Assembly: GCF_032190615.1 (NCBI RefSeq)
Contig: NZ_JAVLAT010000001.1
Location: forward strand, 1,558,501-1,622,500
Direction: 5' to 3'
Source of the DNA: Brucella pseudogrignonensis
GTDB lineage: Bacteria; Pseudomonadota; Alphaproteobacteria; Rhizobiales; Rhizobiaceae
DNA length: 64,000 nt
Shown here: one piece after another, positions 44,950 to 53,045 of the stretch
How positions within the stretch are numbered: the first letter of the stretch is position 1
How the letters are laid out: each line of letters opens with the position of its first letter
Made by a program: the position numbers and the translations under genes
The notes under the pieces: generated by a model
Database searches by the model: none
What the model saw: the letters and a program-made list of their open reading frames with translations, nothing else
What the model was told of the DNA's origin: nothing

Positions 44950-45711
44950 ATGCTTCAAATAAGAGAGCCTCACTTATGGGCAGCATCCGATGGTAGTCGT
45001 GAGGGTGCTTTTACTTCTTTCGGGGAAAAAAAAGAGAGTGAAGAAATTGCAACGGGTTTATCTGTTCAGGATGAGCCTCATCTTATGCTCCTCTGTAAAA
45101 GTAACCTTGAACGGGAATGTCTTTTTAACGGACTGATGATGAATGGTCTGAAACTTCCCGTTGTCAGTTATGCCGCGGCCTACAAAAATATGCCGCTGAA
45201 CGGCGCCATTGTTGTGCTTATGCATATCGGCTCTAAACGTCTTGCCGACCCGTTTTTTTCGGATGAAGTAGAGTCTGCCGTAAAAGCTTGGCATCCTATA
45301 CCCGTGGTGTTGCTGGCAGAGCGTGAAGAGTGGTCACAGGTTTTGCGTGCAATGGAAATCGGTGTGCGTGGCTATATTCCGACATCGGTTGATGTTCGCA
45401 TTTGCGTAGAAGCTATTCATCTTGCGCTCGCTGGTGGCATGTATGTGCCGGCCTCCATGCTAATGAAACCGCCGTCTGAGGAAATGACGGACGATGTGCT
45501 GGGCGAGTTGCTGACTATGCGTGAGATAGAGGTCGTTCATGCAATCAGAGTCGGTAAATCCAACAAAATTATCGCATTCGAGCTGGGAATGAGTGAAGGC
45601 ACGGTCAAAGCTCATGTCCATAACATCATGCGAAAGATCGGCGCTGCCAATCGCACGGAGGTCGCTTGCAAATTACACCAGATGTACGGCAACAAGTTCG
45701 GCGAGGAATGA
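44950..45711 (+). CDS. LuxR/NarL-type regulator with degenerate receiver domain
   Basis: 253 aa. Residues about 45-165 look like a response-regulator receiver (LMLLCKSNLERECLFNGLMM; GAIVVLMHIGSK; IPVVLLAEREEWSQVLRAME; GVRGYIPTSVDV), but the acidic pair after strand 1, the phospho-acceptor Asp after strand 3 and the Lys after strand 5 are all replaced. The C-terminal NarL/LuxR helix-turn-helix is intact (LTMREIEVVHAIRVGKSNKI, MSEGTVKAHVHNIMRKIGAA). It probably works without phosphorylation. ATG 44950 has a modest GAGGAA ribosome site. No partner kinase nearby. Confidence 0.8.
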   Translation: MLQIREPHLWAASDGSREGAFTSFGEKKESEEIATGLSVQDEPHLMLLCKSNLERECLFNGLMMNGLKLPVVSYAAAYKNMPLNGAIVVLMHIGSKRLADPFFSDEVESAVKAWHPIPVVLLAEREEWSQVLRAMEIGVRGYIPTSVDVRICVEAIHLALAGGMYVPASMLMKPPSEEMTDDVLGELLTMREIEVVHAIRVGKSNKIIAFELGMSEGTVKAHVHNIMRKIGAANRTEVACKLHQMYGNKFGEE

Positions 45712-45741
45712 AGTCGGTAGCAAGATACAGTATTAATTCCG

Positions 45742-45792
45742 AAAACCAAGAAGCGTCGCCTGATAGTGGCAGACGACACTTCTTGGTTTTTT
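45742..45792 (+). terminator. Terminator after the receiver-less LuxR gene
   Basis: AAAACCAAGAAG-c-GTCG pairs with CGAC-a-CTTCTTGGTTTT, one internal mismatch, followed by TTTTTT. Confidence 0.85.
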
Positions 45793-45832
45793 GCACCTCT
45801 GTTGAGTGATATTCTTTAAGAATGATATCGGT

Positions 45833-45902
45833 GTAGGGGCAGATTTTCACCTGCCCCTACAGAATGAGAGTGGGTATCCTTTGAGGGGCTCTCATTCTTT
45901 GC
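45833..45902. other. Tandem hairpins, possible small RNA or terminators
   Basis: GTAGGGGCAG / CTGCCCCTAC (8-nt loop, 45833-45860) is directly followed by AGAATGAGAG / CTCTCATTCT (18-nt loop, 45861-45898) and TTTGC. Just upstream (about 45812) is ATTCTT-T-AAGAAT. They fill the 319-bp gap between convergent genes. Could be leftward terminators or a structured RNA. Confidence 0.45.
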
Positions 45903-46030
45903 TTTGTGGAAGCCTGTCGAATATTCTTCCATCTTTATTTTTTGTGCTGGAAAAACTCTCTGTCGAGCTTTTGCGGTTTTCGTTTTTTCTCAACAGGTAA
46001 CCGCTCCAGTTCCAGTTCATTTGATTTTTG

Positions 46031-46429
46031 TTAGCGTCGAAGGCTGATACTGCCGGATGATCCGCCGGATGTGGTGCCGAAGGCTGTGCCTGCCGAACTC
46101 CCGCCAAGAAAGCCTGTCCCAGATTGTGCCATGGCAGCGGACTGACCGCCTGAGCCCGAGGTGAAATAGCCGGAGCCTATTCCTGTGCTGCCGCCATAAT
46201 GTCCGACCTTGCCGCCAATGCCGACGACTGTGCCCTTGCCTTCGGCCCAGCCGGTTGTCGCTGCCTGACCAGCTGCGGTAGAGCCAGCGCCGAACGCAAA
46301 CCCGCCGGTAACAGCTGAACCCGCACCACTGGCACCGCCAAAACTGCCATTCCAGTTTACTGTTTGCGCGGCAGCTGGCAGAGCGCCTGCCGCAAGAAGT
46401 GCGATAGAAGCGATTATGATTTTCTGCAT
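46031..46429 (-). CDS. Secreted Gly/Ser-rich low-complexity protein
   Basis: 132 aa from ATG 46429 (MQKIIIASIALLAAGALPAA; GGAGGA 9 nt upstream). Signal peptide cleaved probably after AAAQ. The mature part is almost entirely Gly, Ser, Ala and Thr with regular GG/SG spacing (GSFGGASGAGSAVTGGFAFG) and ends SGSISLRR. No known family recognised. It shares the mature start QTVN with the adjacent secreted protein (46611-47291). Confidence 0.65.
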   Translation of the reverse strand: MQKIIIASIALLAAGALPAAAQTVNWNGSFGGASGAGSAVTGGFAFGAGSTAAGQAATTGWAEGKGTVVGIGGKVGHYGGSTGIGSGYFTSGSGGQSAAMAQSGTGFLGGSSAGTAFGTTSGGSSGSISLRR

Positions 46430-46557
46430 GATGAGATGTCCTCCGCGTGTTGAATGAGTTCTCAATCCGATTTCGGTAGGCATATCCGAACGATACACCC
46501 CGCTGCCCATCCGCATTCGGCCGTGCTGCATGTGTAAGGGGCTATATCGTAGGGTTG

Positions 46558-46594
46558 CCGGCCCAAGACTTCTCTGAAAGCCTTTTTGGGCCGG
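46558..46594. other. Strong hairpin between the two secreted-protein genes
   Basis: CCGGCCCAA (46558-46566) pairs with TTGGGCCGG (46586-46594), extendable with one bulge. It starts 17 bp after the 3' end of the upstream gene at 46611; no T run follows in the leftward direction, so it may stabilise the upstream mRNA rather than stop it. Confidence 0.4.
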
Positions 46595-46610
46595 GCATAT
46601 GTGCTGATGA

Positions 46611-47291
46611 TCACATCAGAGGGCGCGAGCAGTACCAAGCCTGTCCTTTGCTTGCCGTACTGCGTAGAACACATCCCTTCGCGCGCAGCTGATCCGAACT
46701 CAGCCCGAGTGCTTTGGCAGAATACGTCCGCTTGGCCGTCATCGGTTGTGATGATGCAGTCCTCGTGTGGGCGCTGGCTGGAATTGCCGCGGGTTCCTCA
46801 CTTGATACAGATGCAAAAAGCGGGGCCTGTTTTGCCGGACGCGGCGCTGCTTGTGTGCTCGCAAGCCCCTGAGAAGGGCAAACAACGCCTGTCGCGTTGA
46901 GCGATGCTCTGACTTCTTTGTTAAGACAAATCAGATCAAGTGCCGCTCTGTTTTGCCCCATGCCGAGAAGTGCTGCGGCATAAGCACGGCGGTTGCATTC
47001 GCGCATTTCGTAGGTGCTGCCAAAGCCGAGACCCCAGCCTGTTGCACCCACACCAACGCTCGTTGAACCCGCACATGAATGAACCCCTGCTGCAACAAGT
47101 CCTGGTGCAAAAGCCGGCACCGTGGTTTTGATTTTATCTGGCGAGTTTCCGCCCCCGCCGATAGAAATCGCAGTTGCTCCGGCTTGTGATGATGAATTTG
47201 TGTTGTTGTCTACGTTTACTGTTTGAGCAAATGCACTGCTTCCGATAAGAAAAAGTGCGCAGGAAGTCAAAATGATACCCAATTTAGACAT
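46611..47291 (-). CDS. Secreted protein with Cys-containing MG-repeat-like domain, unknown
   Basis: 226 aa. Signal peptide (LGIILTSCALFLIGSSAFA) then an Asn/Ser-rich start (QTVNVDNNTNSSSQAGATA). The core has CAGSTSVGVGATGWGLGFGS, MRECNRRAYAAALLGMG and DLICLNKEVRASL, a pattern I associate with small secreted proteins of bacteria and phages, function unknown. An Ala/Pro/Ser linker and a second Cys pair near the C-terminus (GCVLRSTASKGQAWYCSRPL) follow. No phage genes surround it. Confidence 0.65.
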   Translation of the reverse strand: MSKLGIILTSCALFLIGSSAFAQTVNVDNNTNSSSQAGATAISIGGGGNSPDKIKTTVPAFAPGLVAAGVHSCAGSTSVGVGATGWGLGFGSTYEMRECNRRAYAAALLGMGQNRAALDLICLNKEVRASLNATGVVCPSQGLASTQAAPRPAKQAPLFASVSSEEPAAIPASAHTRTASSQPMTAKRTYSAKALGLSSDQLRAKGCVLRSTASKGQAWYCSRPLM

Positions 47292-47366
47292 AGCTAACCC
47301 CTTCCGTTAAGAAGATTTATTTCAGATTGACTGCTATGATAAAGGCGCGTCTTATCATTTATATTT

Positions 47367-47393
47367 AAATCCTTTTTATGAAAAAGAGGATTT
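47367..47393. other. Hairpin in the glpR upstream region
   Basis: AAATCC / GGATTT enclosing CTTTTT-atg-AAAAAG, an almost perfect 12-bp stem, 76 bp upstream of the leftward secreted-protein gene. Could be a bent operator or a processed leader hairpin. Confidence 0.35.
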
Positions 47394-47538
47394 ATTGAAT
47401 AATATTTAAATTATCGATCCGGGAAACATGTTTGTTTGGCTTAATTCTATTCGGAAGGTGTAGGAGTTCTCAAAAATCGTGAGGCTTTTTGCTATCTTTT
47501 GAACGGTATTTTTCGGAAATAAAAAACTTTAGGATTTG

Positions 47539-47558
47539 AAATAAACTGACGTTTATTT
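47539..47558. promoter_or_regulatory. Inverted repeat upstream of glpR
   Basis: AAATAAAC-TGAC-GTTTATTT, perfect 8-bp arms, 128 bp before glpR. Candidate operator or leader hairpin. Confidence 0.35.
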
Positions 47559-47587
47559 GGCGATACCTCTAAGGAGGGACAGAGAGG

Positions 47588-47662
47588 GTGAGTTTCTGCC
47601 TGTTTTGTCATCAGGTGGTTGCTTTCTTTTGCAAAACAGCGAAATTACGAATTGATTGTTAG
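47588..47662 (+). CDS. Possible 24-aa Cys-rich leader peptide upstream of glpR
   Basis: GTG 47588, with AAGGAGG 10 nt upstream and AGAGAGG directly before, encodes MSFCLFCHQVVAFFCKTAKL plus RIDC, four cysteines in 24 residues. It ends 23 bp before glpR. Only the strong ribosome site supports it; it may simply be chance. Confidence 0.25.
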   Translation: MSFCLFCHQVVAFFCKTAKLRIDC

Positions 47663-47685
47663 TATAATTCCATACCGGGAACACC

Positions 47686-48477
47686 ATGCAGCTTACCCCT
47701 CGTCACAATGCAATTTTGGATATCGCGCGCCGACAGGGGCAGGTTCTGGTGGATGATCTGGCGGTTGCTTTCGATGTCACGCCACAGACAGTGCGCAAGG
47801 ATCTCAATGATCTCTGCAAGGCGCGTTTGCTGCGTCGTATCCATGGCGGTGCGCTCTATCCTTCGGGCGTGGAGAATATGGAATATGAAGCGCGGCGTCG
47901 GATAGCAGCCCATGAGAAGGAACTGATCGGGCGTGCGGCAGCCGAAATGATTCCCGATGGTGCGTCGCTTTTCATCAATATCGGCACGACCACAGAGGCC
48001 GTCAGTCATGCGCTGATTGATCATAACAACCTGATGGTCATCACCAACAATATCAATGTTGCCAATACGCTGCGGGTTTATCCCGAAATCGAAGTGGTGA
48101 TTGCTGGCGGCGTGGTGCGCGCTTCCGATGGTGGCATTGTGGGTGAGGCGGCGGTGGATTTTATCCGTCAATTCAAGGTTGATTATGCAATCATCGGTGC
48201 ATCGGCGATGGATGCAGATGGTGCATTGCTCGATTTTGATTTCCGCGAAGTGAAAGTCGCACACGCAATCATCGCCAACGCGCGTCATGTCATTCTGGTG
48301 AGCGACTCAACCAAGCTGGAACGCACGGCACCTGTGCGCCTTGGGCATATATCCCAAGTGCATACGTTTATCACCGATCACTGTCCGTCGCAGCAGTTGC
48401 GCGATTTATGCCGTGAAAATGAGGTTGAGTTGATTGAAACAGCCCGGCTTAACGCTTCCGAAGAGAAAGAATTGTAG
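47686..48477 (+). CDS. glpR: DeoR-family repressor, glycerol-3-phosphate regulon (GlpR)
   Basis: 263 aa. N-terminal DeoR helix-turn-helix (VDDLAVAFDVTPQTVRKDLN) and the C-terminal DeoR sugar-phosphate-sensing domain (INIGTTTEAVSHALIDHNNL, VVIAGGVVRASDGGIVGEAA). Assignment as GlpR rests on the adjacent glpD and on GlpR-like half-sites between them. ATG 47686 has a weak ribosome site (GGGAAC). Confidence 0.87.
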   Translation: MQLTPRHNAILDIARRQGQVLVDDLAVAFDVTPQTVRKDLNDLCKARLLRRIHGGALYPSGVENMEYEARRRIAAHEKELIGRAAAEMIPDGASLFINIGTTTEAVSHALIDHNNLMVITNNINVANTLRVYPEIEVVIAGGVVRASDGGIVGEAAVDFIRQFKVDYAIIGASAMDADGALLDFDFREVKVAHAIIANARHVILVSDSTKLERTAPVRLGHISQVHTFITDHCPSQQLRDLCRENEVELIETARLNASEEKEL

Positions 48478-48526
48478 TTTCGTTTCATTTTCGTTTTGCT
48501 TTCGTATTAAATAAATTATATTCGTT
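48475..48526 (+). promoter_or_regulatory. Four GlpR-like half-sites in helical phase before glpD
   Basis: TAGTTTCGTT (48475), CATTTTCGTT (48486), TGCTTTCGTA (48497) and TATATTCGTT (48517), all the same direction. Against the Escherichia coli GlpR half-site consensus WATKYTCGWW they match 9, 9, 8 and 9 of 10. CG steps lie 11, 11 and 20 bp apart. The first overlaps the glpR stop codon. Confidence 0.6.
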
Positions 48527-48558
48527 TTGGTGGTTGAAGATGATCTTCAGGGTTCACC

Positions 48559-50070
48559 ATGGCGCAGCATGAAATATTCGACATTTTCGTAATCGGTGGC
48601 GGCATTAATGGCTGCGGCATTGCACGCGATGCGGTTGGCCGCGGTTTTTCCGTCGGTCTTGCCGAGATGAACGACCTCGCCAGTGGCACGTCCTCGCGTG
48701 CGACCAAGCTCATTCATGGTGGGCTGCGCTATCTGGAGCATTATGAGTTTCGTCTGGTGCGCGAAGCACTGATGGAGCGCGAAGTGCTCTGGGCCAATGC
48801 GCCGCATCTGATCCATCCGATGCGTTTTGTGCTGCCTTTTCATAAGGGCGGTGTGCGTCCAGCTTGGCTTTTACGCCTTGGTCTGTTTCTTTACGATCAT
48901 CTGGGTGGCCGCAAAATGCTGCCTGCTACGCGCACGCTCGATATGCGCACAGATCCTTCGAGTGCACCGCTTAAGCCGCTTTTTACCAAGGCTTTCGAAT
49001 ACTCGGATTGCTGGGTGGATGATGCGCGTTTTACCACGCTCACAGCGCGTGATGCTGCTGATCGCGGTGCGATGATCCGCACGCGCACCAAGGTTGTCTC
49101 TGCACGTCGTGACCATGAAGCGTGGACGGTTACGCTCGAAAACATCGATACAGGTCTGCGGGAAGAGTTTCGTGCGCGTTTGTTGATCAATGCAGCCGGA
49201 CCGTGGGCAGACAAGGTGCTGGAAGGCGTCGAAGGCGATCGGCAGCTGCATAATGTGCGGCTGGTGCAGGGCAGCCATATCATAGTGCGCCAAAAATTCT
49301 CTGATCCGCGTTCCTATTTCTTCCAGAACAATGACGGGCGCATCATTTTCGCAATCCCTTACGAGGATGATTTCACGCTGATCGGCACCACGGATCAGGA
49401 TTATAAAGGTGATCCGGCGAAAGTTGCGATCAGCGATCAGGAAACCGATTATCTCTGTGCTGCCGCCAGCGAATATTTTCGCGAACCGGTGTGCAGGGAA
49501 GATATTGTCTGGACCTATTCCGGCGTCCGCCCGCTTTATGATGATGGTGCCAGCAAAGCGCAGGAAGCAACGCGTGATTATGTGCTCAAAGAAGATGCGC
49601 CGCAAGGCGTGGCACCGCTGATCAATGTGTTCGGCGGCAAGCTGACCACAGCACGTAGACTGGCCGAACATATGCTGGAAAAGATCGAGCATCACTTGGG
49701 TAAGAAAGGTGCTCCTTGGACCCACGCCGCGTCTCTGCCGGGTGGTGATTTCGAAGCGACGGCTTTTGATCGTGAATTGGAAAAGCTGAAAGCCGATTAT
49801 CCGTTTTTGTCAGCGATCCATGCCCGCCGTCTGTTCAAGCTTTACGGAACGCGCGCGCGCATTTTGCTTGGCAATTCCAAGTCTCTTGCCGAGCTTGGCC
49901 AGCATTTTGGTGCCGATCTCTATGAGGCGGAAGTCCGCTATCTCATGGAGCATGAATGGGCGCATACGGCTGAAGATATCCTCTGGCGCCGGACCAAACT
50001 TGGCCTGCGGATGAATGCGATGGAAGTCGCAGCGCTTGAGACTTTCGTCGAACCTGCGAAAGTCGTGTAA
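48559..50070 (+). CDS. glpD: Aerobic glycerol-3-phosphate dehydrogenase
   Basis: Membrane-associated flavoenzyme oxidising glycerol-3-phosphate to DHAP. 503 aa: FAD-binding FDIFVIGGGINGCGIARDA, TSSRATKLIHGGLRYLEHYE, GVRPLYDDGA and the C-terminal DAO domain (YEAEVRYLMEHEWAHTAEDI). ATG 48559; a palindrome TGAAGAT-g-ATCTTCA sits 9 bp upstream, which may fold over the translation start. No glycerol kinase or transporter is adjacent. Confidence 0.96.
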   Translation: MAQHEIFDIFVIGGGINGCGIARDAVGRGFSVGLAEMNDLASGTSSRATKLIHGGLRYLEHYEFRLVREALMEREVLWANAPHLIHPMRFVLPFHKGGVRPAWLLRLGLFLYDHLGGRKMLPATRTLDMRTDPSSAPLKPLFTKAFEYSDCWVDDARFTTLTARDAADRGAMIRTRTKVVSARRDHEAWTVTLENIDTGLREEFRARLLINAAGPWADKVLEGVEGDRQLHNVRLVQGSHIIVRQKFSDPRSYFFQNNDGRIIFAIPYEDDFTLIGTTDQDYKGDPAKVAISDQETDYLCAAASEYFREPVCREDIVWTYSGVRPLYDDGASKAQEATRDYVLKEDAPQGVAPLINVFGGKLTTARRLAEHMLEKIEHHLGKKGAPWTHAASLPGGDFEATAFDRELEKLKADYPFLSAIHARRLFKLYGTRARILLGNSKSLAELGQHFGADLYEAEVRYLMEHEWAHTAEDILWRRTKLGLRMNAMEVAALETFVEPAKVV

Positions 50071-50113
50071 CGGGTCGCTTGCAACCCGTCCGATAAAAAG
50101 TCATTATCCTTCC

Positions 50114-50216
50114 AGAGCATAATCCGACCGGAGTGAAACGAGGATCGATAAGATTATGCTTAAGGTAAAAAGAGTTAGAGCGCCGATCTGATAAAATCAG
50201 ATCGAACGCGCTCTAA
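50114..50216. repeat. 103-bp Bru-RS-like palindromic repeat, copy A
   Basis: Two tandem palindromes: AGCATAAT...ATTATGCT, then AGAGCGC...GCGCTCT enclosing GATCTGAT / ATCAGATC. A second, diverged copy is at 54241. The length equals that reported for Brucella Bru-RS elements, which I name from memory without alignment. Lies between glpD and the AcoR-type gene. Confidence 0.8.
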
Positions 50217-50248
50217 TAGGCGGTTTCCAGCCTTTCTGGGAGGAAAAC

Positions 50249-51217
50249 ATGGGTGCACCGCAAGACAGGATTCATGCTGAGCGTATTCAGTCCGCAATCG
50301 ATACGGGCGGCGCAGCGCGGTCTGCACTTGTCGCCTCGTGGCGACGGTCTTCCCGCCTCTATGGTCTTGATCCTGCGGAAGTGGGCTCTGTTCAAACGCT
50401 TTCCGATCATGAATTGCGCACGGCCCGCCAACGTATGGAACGTGTCATCAATATTGCTCAAGCCAGCATGGACCGCCTTTATATGGCTGTCGGTGGTGTT
50501 GGCTGCTGCGTCCTTCTTGCTGATAGCGATGGCGTGCCGGTCGAGCGCCGCGGTGCTGCCGGCGATGACGATACGTTCTACGATTGGGGGTTGTGGACGG
50601 GAGCCGTTTGGAGCGAAGCCGTTGAAGGCACCAATGGTATTGGCACTTGCATTGCCGAGCAGCGCGCGCTGACGATCCATCGCGATCAGCATTTTCACAC
50701 CCGCAATATCGGACTTTCCTGCACGGTTGCGCCCATTCACGATCATCAGGGGCGGCTCGTGGCAGCGCTTGATGTCTCGTCCTGCCGCAGTGATCTGACA
50801 GAAGCCTTCGTGCAATTGATTTCGGTTGCTGTCATCGACGCCGCACGGCGGATTGAGGCTGAGAATTTCCGTCAGGCGTTCCCGGATGCGCGCATCATGC
50901 TTGCGCCGAGTGCTGACAGAACAGGTGGCGCGTTGATTGCTGTCGATAAAGACGATTTGGTGATTGGTGCAACCCGTGCGGCTCGTCTCTCGCTGGATCT
51001 GACCGATGATGCTCTTTCGACTGCATTGCCTGCCGCTGATCTTCTTGGCTGGAACGCTGATCCGCGTGAAGATATGGCAGAGTCTGAGCGCAGCGTCATT
51101 CTGCGCGCCATAGCACGTGCCGAAGGCAATGTCTCCTCTGCGGCGAAGCTTCTTGGCATCAGTCGTGCAACGCTTCATCGCAAGCTTAATCGCCTCAAAA
51201 TCATAAGACCCAATTAG
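50249..51217 (+). CDS. AcoR-type GAF/Fis regulator lacking an AAA+ domain
   Basis: 322 aa. N-terminal AcoR-like GAF region (ASWRRSSRLYGLDPAE; EAVEGTNGIGTCIAEQRALT; GLSCTVAPIHDHQGRLVAAL) and a C-terminal Fis-type helix-turn-helix (AIARAEGNVSSAAKLLGISR, ATLHRKLNRL). The sigma-54-contacting AAA+ ATPase between them, with its Walker motifs, is absent, so it cannot be a standard enhancer-binding protein. It precedes alcohol- and aldehyde-oxidising genes, its likely targets. ATG 50249 follows GGGAGGA. Confidence 0.87.
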   Translation: MGAPQDRIHAERIQSAIDTGGAARSALVASWRRSSRLYGLDPAEVGSVQTLSDHELRTARQRMERVINIAQASMDRLYMAVGGVGCCVLLADSDGVPVERRGAAGDDDTFYDWGLWTGAVWSEAVEGTNGIGTCIAEQRALTIHRDQHFHTRNIGLSCTVAPIHDHQGRLVAALDVSSCRSDLTEAFVQLISVAVIDAARRIEAENFRQAFPDARIMLAPSADRTGGALIAVDKDDLVIGATRAARLSLDLTDDALSTALPAADLLGWNADPREDMAESERSVILRAIARAEGNVSSAAKLLGISRATLHRKLNRLKIIRPN

Positions 51218-51226
51218 TTTTTGAAT

Positions 51227-51248
51227 TGTGTCGCATTATTGAGACACA
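51227..51248. promoter_or_regulatory. 22-bp palindrome between the AcoR-type regulator and the aldehyde dehydrogenase
   Basis: TGTGTC-N10-GACACA, perfect 6-bp arms, 10 bp after the regulator stop and 104 bp before the ALDH start. The shape fits Fis-type dimer sites. No -24/-12 promoter is seen, in keeping with the missing AAA+ domain. Confidence 0.5.
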
Positions 51249-51351
51249 TTGATGCAGCATATTATCCAGCGCTGGATGACTCCTCCCAAGAGCCGCGCCA
51301 CATTGTATCTGAAACGCCGTAGGAGCGGCGTTGAATTTCGGGAGGAATACC

Positions 51352-52869
51352 ATGAACAAGGTTGAATTTCATCGCTCTGTGAAGCCTGAATTTGCCAAAC
51401 GGTATGGCAATTTCATCGGCGGCAAATGGGTTGAGCCCAAGTCTGGCCGTTATTTCGAAAATACGTCTCCAGTCAACGGACAAGTGCTCTGCGAAGTCGC
51501 TCGCTCCGATGCAGCGGATGTCGATGCAGCCCTAGACGCAGCACATGCAGCGAAAGAAGCCTGGGGCAAGACCAGCCCGGCTGAACGCGCTGTGATCCTC
51601 AACAAGATCGCAGATCGGATCGAAGCAAACCTGCCAAAGCTAGCGGCGGCAGAAACATGGGATAACGGTAAACCGATCCGCGAAACCACAAACGCCGATC
51701 TGCCGTTGGCCATTGACCATTTCCGCTATTTTGCTGGCGCAATCCGTGCGCAAGAAGGCGGCATTTCTGAAATCGATCATGATACCGTTGCCTATCATTT
51801 CCACGAGCCGCTTGGCGTGGTCGGCCAGATTATTCCATGGAATTTTCCGCTGCTGATGGCTGTATGGAAGCTCGCACCAGCCCTCGCTGCCGGGAACTGC
51901 GTGGTGCTGAAGCCCGCAGAACAGACACCGGCTTCGATCCTTGTGTTGATGGAGATCATTGGCGATCTGTTGCCTGCCGGTGTGCTTAATGTGGTCAATG
52001 GCTTTGGTCTTGAAGCAGGCAAGCCGCTGGCATCAAGCCCGCGCATTGCCAAGATCGCGTTCACAGGTGAAACGACAACCGGTCGTCTCATCATGCAATA
52101 TGCCAGCCAGAACCTTATTCCGGTCACGCTGGAACTCGGCGGCAAGTCGCCCAATATCTTTTTCTCGGACGTAACAGCCGAAGATGACGACTATTTTGAC
52201 AAAGCGATTGAAGGCTTCGTCATGTTCGCGCTCAATCAGGGTGAAGTCTGTACCTGTCCGAGCCGTGCGCTGATCCATGAAAAGATTTATGATAAGTTCA
52301 TGGAACGCGCGCTGAAGCGTGTTGAAGCCATCGTTCAGGGTGATCCGCTTGATCCGGCAACCATGATCGGTGCGCAGGCGTCCAGCGAACAGCTCGAAAA
52401 GATCCTCAGCTATATCGATATAGGCAAGCAGGAAGGCGCGGAAGTGCTAACCGGCGGCGGGCGTAATGAACTGGCAGGCGATCTTGCGGGTGGCTATTAC
52501 GTCAAGCCCACTGTGTTCAAGGGCAACAACAAGATGCGGATTTTCCAGGAGGAAATCTTCGGCCCTGTTGTTTCTGTCACCACCTTTAAGGATGACGCAG
52601 AAGCGCTCGCGATTGCCAATGACACGCTTTACGGTCTTGGTGCTGGTGTCTGGACGCGTGACGGCACACGCGCCTATCGCTTTGGTCGCGCTATTCAGGC
52701 AGGCCGCGTCTGGACGAACTGCTACCACGCCTATCCGGCCCATGCGGCTTTCGGCGGTTACAAGCAGTCGGGTATCGGTCGCGAAAACCACCTCAAGATG
52801 CTCGATCATTACCAGCAGACCAAGAACATGCTGGTGAGCTACAGCCCGAAGAAGCTTGGCTTCTTCTAA
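51352..52869 (+). CDS. NAD-dependent aldehyde dehydrogenase (acetaldehyde-type, AldB/ExaC-like)
   Basis: Oxidises aldehydes to acids. ATG 51352 ([20 protein letters not shown]) after GGGAGGAATACC; 505 aa. The NAD pocket is in [20 protein letters not shown]; the general-base Glu in [14 protein letters not shown] (about residue 265); the nucleophile Cys in [15 protein letters not shown] (about residue 305). The QGEVCT version is typical of the AldB/ExaC group. Works with the adjacent alcohol dehydrogenase and DUF779, a recurrent trio. Confidence 0.92.
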   Translation: MNKVEFHRSVKPEFAKRYGNFIGGKWVEPKSGRYFENTSPVNGQVLCEVARSDAADVDAALDAAHAAKEAWGKTSPAERAVILNKIADRIEANLPKLAAAETWDNGKPIRETTNADLPLAIDHFRYFAGAIRAQEGGISEIDHDTVAYHFHEPLGVVGQIIPWNFPLLMAVWKLAPALAAGNCVVLKPAEQTPASILVLMEIIGDLLPAGVLNVVNGFGLEAGKPLASSPRIAKIAFTGETTTGRLIMQYASQNLIPVTLELGGKSPNIFFSDVTAEDDDYFDKAIEGFVMFALNQGEVCTCPSRALIHEKIYDKFMERALKRVEAIVQGDPLDPATMIGAQASSEQLEKILSYIDIGKQEGAEVLTGGGRNELAGDLAGGYYVKPTVFKGNNKMRIFQEEIFGPVVSVTTFKDDAEALAIANDTLYGLGAGVWTRDGTRAYRFGRAIQAGRVWTNCYHAYPAHAAFGGYKQSGIGRENHLKMLDHYQQTKNMLVSYSPKKLGFF

Positions 52870-53045
52870 AAAGAGAAAGCGGCCTGTTGCCTTGGAGCTT
52901 CGGGCCGCTAATTCATTTTTCACCGCGACTTCAATTTTGATCTGTATGAGGTCGCTTTCCCAGCCTGTTTCCTCCCAGGAAAGGGTCGGGTCGGCAGGCC
53001 TTGGTTGCCTTGCCAATCCGACCCATGACAGCGCATCCAACCAAA

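Noticed and set aside
46031..47291. Prophage remnant
   Set aside because: The Cys-containing secreted protein recalls some phage proteins, but no integrase, structural or lysis gene is nearby.
51249..51351. Sigma-54 promoter of the aldehyde dehydrogenase
   Set aside because: No -24/-12 element with correct spacing was found.
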